DNA of 19,837 bases. It comes from JACQNR01 sp049515175 (GTDB lineage Bacteria; Acidobacteriota; Terriglobia; UBA7540). Shown one piece after another: positions 15,155 through 19,837 of this stretch. The first letter of the stretch is position 1. Every line of letters starts with the position of its first letter. The stretch lies in assembly GCA_049515175.1 (NCBI GenBank), contig JBEKUI010000054.1:1-19837 (forward strand), in the 5' to 3' direction. The position numbers were made by a program, and so were the translations under genes. A model generated the notes under the pieces. It was not told the origin of the DNA and searched no databases. It was given only the letters and a program-made list of their open reading frames with translations.

Positions 15155-16057
15155 ATGAATGATGAGCCAAAGCAAGAGATGGGGACTCCGAAGATGCCGG
15201 CTGGCCCCCCGCAGGGCGAGTCAGTGAAAACCTACAAGCTCGCCTTTGGCGCTCTCGCTGCCATCCTACTGGTGGCAGGGCTTTACTTGATCAATCGCTA
15301 TTGGATTGCTCCGGTGACCCAGAACAAGTCTACCTCGGTAAAGGCCGCGGGCACAAATCGGCCCCTGGCGCCCTCGTTTTCGGCCACCGACCTCAATGGC
15401 CGCAAATTGGCGTTGGACGACTACAAAGGCAAGGTGATCCTGCTGGATTTCTGGGCAACATGGTGCGGCCCCTGCCGAATCGAAATTCCCGGCTTCGTCA
15501 AGCTTCAGGACCGTTACCGTGATCAGGGCTTCGTCGTGCTGGGCGTCTCGCTCGATGACGGCGTCGAGTCGGTGCGCGACTACTACCGCGAGCTCGGCAT
15601 GAACTATCCCGTGGTGATGGGCGAGGGCCGGGTGTCGGAGCTTTACGGCGGCATCCTGGGCCTGCCCACGACGTTCATCATCGGCCGTGACGGGCGAATT
15701 TACTCGAAGCACATCGGCGCCACGGACGTTTCGGTGTTTGAAGAGGAGATCAAGGAGTTGCTGGCTCCCGACGCTGGCAAGGAATCGGCGCAGTTCACTC
15801 AGGTGGGGGGCGTGCACCGCGGTGAACAGATCGAGCTTGGCGATCCCGCCGAAATAGATTCCGAAATTCCGGGTGTCAACGTCAGCAAGCTCTCGCCGGC
15901 ACAGGTGGCGCAATTCAAGAAAGTGCTTGATTCGCTGCACTGCGAGTGCGGCTGCAAGATGACGGTGCTGGAGTGCCGCCACAAGGACCGCGCTTGCGCC
16001 GTCAGCAAGCGCATCGCCCGCGAGCAGCTGGAGAAATTTACGCAGCCTCCCGTCTGA
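15155..16057 (+). CDS. Membrane-anchored TlpA-like thioredoxin with C-terminal five-cysteine module
   Basis: 300 residues. A short cytoplasmic N terminus precedes one membrane segment (about 29-47), placing the rest outside. Residues about 70-195 form a TlpA/ResA-type thioredoxin domain: APSFSATDLNG, then DFWATWCGPC with redox Cys104 and Cys107, and a cis-proline segment GLPTTFIIGRDG. It should reduce periplasmic disulfides or haem-binding sites using electrons from CcdA. After a linker, residues 250-295 add a compact module with Cys263, 265, 267, 274 and 281 (CxCxC-x6-C-x6-C), not part of a standard TlpA. It may bind metal or act as a second redox site. The ATG at 15155 has AAGGTGG 9 nt ahead. 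tldD follows after 27 nt. Confidence 0.88.
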   Translation: MNDEPKQEMGTPKMPAGPPQGESVKTYKLAFGALAAILLVAGLYLINRYWIAPVTQNKSTSVKAAGTNRPLAPSFSATDLNGRKLALDDYKGKVILLDFWATWCGPCRIEIPGFVKLQDRYRDQGFVVLGVSLDDGVESVRDYYRELGMNYPVVMGEGRVSELYGGILGLPTTFIIGRDGRIYSKHIGATDVSVFEEEIKELLAPDAGKESAQFTQVGGVHRGEQIELGDPAEIDSEIPGVNVSKLSPAQVAQFKKVLDSLHCECGCKMTVLECRHKDRACAVSKRIAREQLEKFTQPPV

Positions 16058-16084
16058 CCGGCAGGCGCAAGGCGACCGAATCTC

Positions 16085-17653
16085 ATGCCCAATCCAAACA
16101 GCCGGCGGGATTTCCTCAAACGGTCGAGCTTGGCGCTGGGAGCGGCGGCATTGCCCGCCTGGCTGCTGGAGCGCGAAGCGGCCCAGGCGGCGGAGATTGA
16201 CCGGGAGGCTCTCGCTGGGCTGGCACTTGCCGAGGCCCGCAAGGCCGGCGCCACATACGCCGACATTCGCATCAACCGCTACCGGCAGGAGTCGATCGCC
16301 ACGCGCGAGAAACAGGTTCAGGAGGTGGCGCGGACGCAGAACTTCGGGTTTGGCGTGCGGGTTCTAGTAAAGGGCGCATGGGGATTTGCCGCCAGCCGCG
16401 AGGTCACACCACAGTCCGTGCGGCAAATGGCGCGGCGGGCCATCGAGACGGCACGGGCCAACGCGCCATTCCAGAAGAAGGCCATCGAACTGGTGCCCCA
16501 GACCGGAGCGCAGGCAAAGTGGAAGAGTGCCTTCGAGCAAGATCCGTTTGACGTCCCGCTGGAACGCAAAATCCACACTTTGCTGGAAGCCAACGAAGAG
16601 GCGCTGAAGGTCCGGGGCGCGAGCTTCGTCGAATCCGGGCTGTCCTTTTACAACGAGCAGAAGTTCTACGCATCGAGCGAAGGGGCGCGAATCGAGCAGT
16701 ACCTGATCCGCTCCTACCCGCGTCTCAACGTCACCGCTGTGGATTCCGTGCGTGGCGATTTTCAACAGCGCGCTGCGCTGACTTCTCCCAAAGCGGCGGG
16801 TTACGAGTTCGTGGAAAGCTATCCGCTGCGCGCGGAAGCCGAGCAGGCCGCGCACGAAGCGGTGGAGAAGCTCCACGCGCGCCCAATCGAGCCGGGCAGA
16901 TATGACCTGGTGCTGCATCCCAGCCATCTCTGGCTGACCGTCCACGAAAGCGTGGGCCACTCGACCGAACTCGATCGCGCGCTGGGCTGGGAAGCGGATT
17001 ATGCCGGCACAAGTTTCCTGACGCCGGACGACCTCGGCAAGCTGCGGTTCGGCTCGCCCATCGTGAACTTCGTTGCCGACCGCACCCAGCCACACGGCTT
17101 GGCGACGGTGGGCTATGACGACGACGGCGTCCCGGCGGGCCGCTGGCATCTGGTGAAAGACGGAATCTTTGTGGACTGGCAGACGACGCGCGAACTTGCC
17201 GCGCTCACCAGGAGCCGCGTGTCGCACGCCTGCGAGCACGCCGATAGTTGGGGCAGTGTGCCCTTTGCGCGCATGCCGAACGTCTCGCTTGAGCCCGCGC
17301 CGGCGGACGCTTCCCTCGGCGACCTGCTGGCCGGCGTGGAAGATGGAATCTTGATTTACGGCGACGGCAGTTGGTCCATCGACCAGCAGCGCTACAACTT
17401 CCAGTTTGGCGGACAGACGTTCTGGGAAATCAAGAAGGGCAAGAAGGGCGCGATGCTGCGCGATGTTGCCTATCAGTCGCGCACTACGGATTTCTGGGGC
17501 GCCTGCGACGGCCTGGGTGGCGAGGCAACGTACGAGCTGGGCGGAGCGCTGAACGACGGCAAGGGCGAGCCAACGCAATCGAATGCCGTCAGCCACGGCT
17601 GTCCCGTGGCCCGCTTTCGCCGGATTAACGTGCTGAATACCGCCGCAAGCTGA
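16085..17653 (+). CDS. tldD: TldD-type metalloprotease with Tat signal
   Basis: Zinc protease subunit of the TldD/TldE heterodimer, which trims unfolded peptides and is known for microcin B17 leader processing. It has 522 residues, longer than cytoplasmic TldD because of an N-terminal twin-arginine signal. SRRDFLK at 6-12 is followed by a hydrophobic run (about 15-28) and an AQA-AE cleavage region near 35. The metal motif is HESVGH at 287-292 (His287, Glu288, His292, the HExxxH pattern) with Glu295 after it. The third ligand is probably Cys506 in SHGCPVARF. The ATG at 16085 is needed to keep the Tat motif, and AAGG lies 12 nt upstream. tldE follows 35 nt later. Export of a TldD is the odd point, since E. 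coli TldD is cytosolic. Confidence 0.9.
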   Translation: MPNPNSRRDFLKRSSLALGAAALPAWLLEREAAQAAEIDREALAGLALAEARKAGATYADIRINRYRQESIATREKQVQEVARTQNFGFGVRVLVKGAWGFAASREVTPQSVRQMARRAIETARANAPFQKKAIELVPQTGAQAKWKSAFEQDPFDVPLERKIHTLLEANEEALKVRGASFVESGLSFYNEQKFYASSEGARIEQYLIRSYPRLNVTAVDSVRGDFQQRAALTSPKAAGYEFVESYPLRAEAEQAAHEAVEKLHARPIEPGRYDLVLHPSHLWLTVHESVGHSTELDRALGWEADYAGTSFLTPDDLGKLRFGSPIVNFVADRTQPHGLATVGYDDDGVPAGRWHLVKDGIFVDWQTTRELAALTRSRVSHACEHADSWGSVPFARMPNVSLEPAPADASLGDLLAGVEDGILIYGDGSWSIDQQRYNFQFGGQTFWEIKKGKKGAMLRDVAYQSRTTDFWGACDGLGGEATYELGGALNDGKGEPTQSNAVSHGCPVARFRRINVLNTAAS

Positions 17654-17688
17654 ATCCGGCAACTTCAGGAGTGTTTCAAAAAGGTCTT

Positions 17689-19038
17689 ATGCTTTTGAGC
17701 GAATCCGACGCCAAGGCGATCTGCGCCAAAGCGCTGAGCTTTACGAAAGCGGACGATGCTCGCGTCAGCTTGGGCGGCGACGCGCACTCCAATCTGCGCT
17801 TCGCAGCCGGATCGTTCACGACCAATGGCTACCGGGAAGACGCTGAGCTGAGCGTCACCGTCTGGATGGCAGGGAAAAAGGGCTCGGCAACAAGCAACGA
17901 GCTGGATGAAGCGTCCCTGCGCGCCACCGTCGCGCAGGCGGAAGAACTCGCCAAAGTCTCTCCCGTCGATGAGGAATACGTTCCCACGCTGGGCGCGGAG
18001 AGTTACAGGCCCGCCGGCGGCTTCGTGGAGGAGACGCTGCACCTGCCGCTCGACGCGCGCGCGCGGAGCGTTGCGGACATTATCGATGACTGTCAGAAGT
18101 CGGGAGCCGTCGCCGCGGGGTTCCATCAGACGCGCGGGTCCTTTGCCGCGGGGGCCACGCATCACGGTAACTTTCATTACGGCCACTCGACACTGATCAG
18201 CCTCTCGGTCACGGCGCGGACGCTGGAGGGCGCGGGCTCGGGCTACTTCCTGCGCAACCATTTTGATGTGGCCCGCCTGGATGTCGCGCGCATTGGCCGC
18301 GAGGCGATCCAGAAGGCCCTGCGCTCGCGCCAGCCCCAAGCGCTCGACGCGGGCGCCTACACCGTCATCCTCGAACCCCAGGCGGTGGCCGACCTGCTGG
18401 GATATTCGCGCGCGGAGTTTGACGCGCGGCAGGCCGACGAAGGCCGCAGTGTCTTCTCCACTCCGGGCGGGAAGACCCGCCTCGGCGAACGAGTCTTCGA
18501 CGAGCGGCTCAGCTTTTGCACTGACCCGTGGCATCCGGAACTGCCCGGCCCGACGGCGGCCCAAGATGGCATCCCGGCGGAGAAGTTTTTCCTGGTGCGC
18601 AACGGCGTGCTCGAGAAGCTGATCTATTCACGCTTCTGGGGAAAGAAGAAGAATCAGCCGGCGACGCCCGGCCCGGCGAACATGATTCTCGCGGGCTCGG
18701 CACCGCCGGTGAGCATCGAAGATATGGTCCGCGACACGCAGCGGGGCCTGCTGGTCAGCCGTTTCTGGTACCTGCGCACCGTGGACCCGCGCACCGCGTC
18801 GCTCACCGGGCTGACGCGGGACGGCGTCTGGCTGATCGAGAACGGCAAGATCGCTCATCCCGTGCGCAACTTCCGGTTCAATCAGAGCACCGTACAGATG
18901 CTCGCCCCCGGCAACGTGGATTTGATTGGCACGCCGGAGCGGGTCTCGAGTTCGGAATCGCAGGGCGCCAATGCATTGCTCCTGCCGGCGCTCAAAGTGA
19001 AGGAATTTCATTTCACTTCGGCTTCAGAAGCGGTGTGA
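17689..19038 (+). CDS. tldE: TldE/PmbA-like partner of TldD
   Basis: 449 residues, the TldD/PmbA fold without a metal site. Where TldD has HExxxH this protein has VILEPQAVADLLGY, as expected for the non-catalytic TldE (PmbA) subunit that shapes the substrate chamber. Other family segments are RLGERVFDERLSFCTDPW, GIPAEKFFLVRNGVLEKLIYSRFWGKK, and a C-terminal WLIENGKIAHPVRNFRFNQS. ATG 17689 is chosen because AAAGG sits 4 nt upstream. An in-frame GTG at 17671 touches its own AGGA and is less likely. Neither start gives a signal peptide, although the TldD partner has a Tat signal. The gene is 35 nt after tldD and must be cotranscribed with it. Confidence 0.9.
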   Translation: MLLSESDAKAICAKALSFTKADDARVSLGGDAHSNLRFAAGSFTTNGYREDAELSVTVWMAGKKGSATSNELDEASLRATVAQAEELAKVSPVDEEYVPTLGAESYRPAGGFVEETLHLPLDARARSVADIIDDCQKSGAVAAGFHQTRGSFAAGATHHGNFHYGHSTLISLSVTARTLEGAGSGYFLRNHFDVARLDVARIGREAIQKALRSRQPQALDAGAYTVILEPQAVADLLGYSRAEFDARQADEGRSVFSTPGGKTRLGERVFDERLSFCTDPWHPELPGPTAAQDGIPAEKFFLVRNGVLEKLIYSRFWGKKKNQPATPGPANMILAGSAPPVSIEDMVRDTQRGLLVSRFWYLRTVDPRTASLTGLTRDGVWLIENGKIAHPVRNFRFNQSTVQMLAPGNVDLIGTPERVSSSESQGANALLLPALKVKEFHFTSASEAV

Positions 19039-19054
19039 GGCCGCCACCGCATTC

Positions 19055-19071
19055 TTCCGGTATTCCCGGAA
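19055..19071. repeat. Inverted repeat TTCCGG/CCGGAA after tldE
   Basis: A perfect 6-bp stem with loop TATTC in the 64-nt gap between tldE and the DsbD-alpha-like gene. It is followed by purine-rich sequence that includes the next ribosome binding site. It has no T-run, so it is more likely an mRNA stabiliser or processing hairpin than a terminator. Confidence 0.4.
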
Positions 19072-19102
19072 ATCGGAGATAGGAGAAAGGAGTAAGAGTT
19101 CC

Positions 19103-19642
19103 GTGCGAAAGGGAATGGGTATTCTTGTTCTTGTGCCGTTGATGCTCGGAGGCGGCGCGGCGGCTCAGAATTCGACGCCTGTCGTCGAGGCTCGGACGGT
19201 GCTGGCGTTGGAAGGCGCCGCGCCGGGCACGACACTCAAGGCGGCGGCCGTCGCCCAGGTTGCTTCCGGCTACCATATCAATGACCACAAGCCGACACTC
19301 GACTACCTGATTCCCACGGAATGGGTGCTCGAGAGCACCAAGCAGATCCGTGTCGAGAAGGTGATTTACCCCAAGGGTCAGCCCAAGAAGTTTGCCTTTT
19401 CGGACTCGGAGCTTTCCGTTTACGAAGGGGCACTGACCGTCGGAGCGCTACTGAAGGTCGGCCGGACGACCAAGCCGGGAACCTACACGCTGAAGGGTGA
19501 TTTCAAATATCAGGCCTGCAACGATCACGCCTGCCTGCCGCCCAAAAACCTGCCACTGGCGCTGACGGTGAAAGTGGTGCGCCAGGGGACGGTGGTCAAG
19601 GCAGTGAATTCCGAGGTTTTCAAGAATGTCCGATTCGACTGA
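19103..19642 (+). CDS. Exported DsbD-alpha-like (DsbD N-terminal domain) protein
   Basis: 179 residues. A signal peptide covers about 1-21 (MRKGMGILVLVPLMLGGGAAA). The rest is a stand-alone beta-sandwich resembling the N-terminal domain of DsbD, which passes reducing power to periplasmic partners. Family traits are VASGYHINDHKP, a central IYPKGQPKKFAFSDSELSVYEG, and the redox segment YQACNDHACLPPKNLPL with cysteines about 139 and 144 (C-x4-C, slightly closer than the C-x5-C of E. coli). The start is GTG at 19103 with AAAGGAG (19086-19092) 10 nt ahead. An ATG at 19115 would leave only a shortened signal. With CcdA and the TlpA-like protein it completes a split DsbD set. The next gene overlaps its end by 17 nt. 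Confidence 0.83.
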   Translation: MRKGMGILVLVPLMLGGGAAAQNSTPVVEARTVLALEGAAPGTTLKAAAVAQVASGYHINDHKPTLDYLIPTEWVLESTKQIRVEKVIYPKGQPKKFAFSDSELSVYEGALTVGALLKVGRTTKPGTYTLKGDFKYQACNDHACLPPKNLPLALTVKVVRQGTVVKAVNSEVFKNVRFD

Positions 19643-19837
19643 TCCCGCCGCGCCCCCGCCGCCTTCCGGCCCCGGACGCGGAACAGCGGTGACGGTGGCA
19701 GTCACGCTGGTCTTGCTGGCCGCGCTGGTGTGGGCACTGCGTCCGCCGCGCGTTGAATTCAAACCCGCGCCGCTCGAACCGGAGGGCGCCGGCTGCCGGA
19801 AAGTTGCCCGCGAGTTCGTCCCCTCCAACGTCACACA
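19626..19837 (+). CDS. Partial membrane-anchored protein of unknown function (5' end)
   Basis: The frame starts at ATG 19626, overlaps the end of the DsbD-alpha-like gene by 17 nt in another frame, and stays open to the window edge, so 70 residues are seen. GAGG (19613-19616) lies 9 nt upstream. The N terminus is short and proline-rich (DPAAPPPPSGPGRG), followed by one membrane segment at about 20-38 (TAVTVAVTLVLLAALVWAL). The rest then faces the outside and begins with a basic, proline-rich stretch and one Cys at about 57 (EGAGCRKVAREFVPSNVT). I do not recognise the family from this fragment. The overlap implies translational coupling, so it probably works with the redox genes before it. Confidence 0.65.
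   Translation, partial: MSDSTDPAAPPPPSGPGRGTAVTVAVTLVLLAALVWALRPPRVEFKPAPLEPEGAGCRKVAREFVPSNVT

Noticed and set aside
16364..17662. 432-residue open frame on the minus strand across tldD
   Set aside because: It mirrors a gene with Tat signal, HExxxH and family ending. The long antisense frame is a GC-bias effect.

Overview
The window reads as a chromosomal segment of a GC-rich bacterium (about 60% G+C), most likely an Acidobacteriota member. That placement is an inference. It rests on gene content: a two-subunit 2-oxoacid:ferredoxin oxidoreductase, a secreted protein with a carboxypeptidase-regulatory-like domain, a DUF4139 protein, a Tat-exported TldD beside TldE, and GTG/TTG starts scattered among standard Shine-Dalgarno sites. 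There is no rRNA, tRNA, CRISPR array, transposase, integrase or phage gene, and coding is dense on both strands.

Layout. 1-660 is the 3' end of a coiled-coil protein built from 66-residue (6 x 11) repeats. 991-3886 is a korA-korB pair behind a long leader. 4001-6938 is a minus-strand group: a secreted carboxypeptidase-regulatory-like protein, a single-domain rhodanese and a secreted M20D amidohydrolase. RlmI (minus) and QueA (plus) diverge from a 93-nt gap at 8307-8399. 9641-12456 holds a divergent pair of exported proteins of little-known families (DUF4139 and ARPP-1/DUF6569-like), with palindromic intergenic elements near their outer ends. 12499-13182 is a HAD phosphatase on the minus strand.

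From 13417 to the right edge everything is on the plus strand and nearly everything is an envelope function: CcdA, Lgt, a membrane-anchored TlpA-like thioredoxin with an extra five-cysteine tail, a Tat-signal TldD, its partner TldE, a DsbD-alpha-like exported protein, and the start of a membrane-anchored protein. CcdA (beta-like), the TlpA protein (gamma-like) and the DsbD-alpha-like protein together supply the three modules of DsbD as separate genes. The simplest reading is a locus for extracytoplasmic thiol redox, lipoprotein maturation and peptide processing. The most interesting points are the Tat-exported TldD, the five-Cys tail on TlpA, and a terminator-like hairpin that contains the lgt ribosome binding site and whose U-tract provides the TTG start codon.

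No wholly new system can be demonstrated from sequence alone. The 13417-19837 cluster is the best candidate for an unusual combination of known parts.
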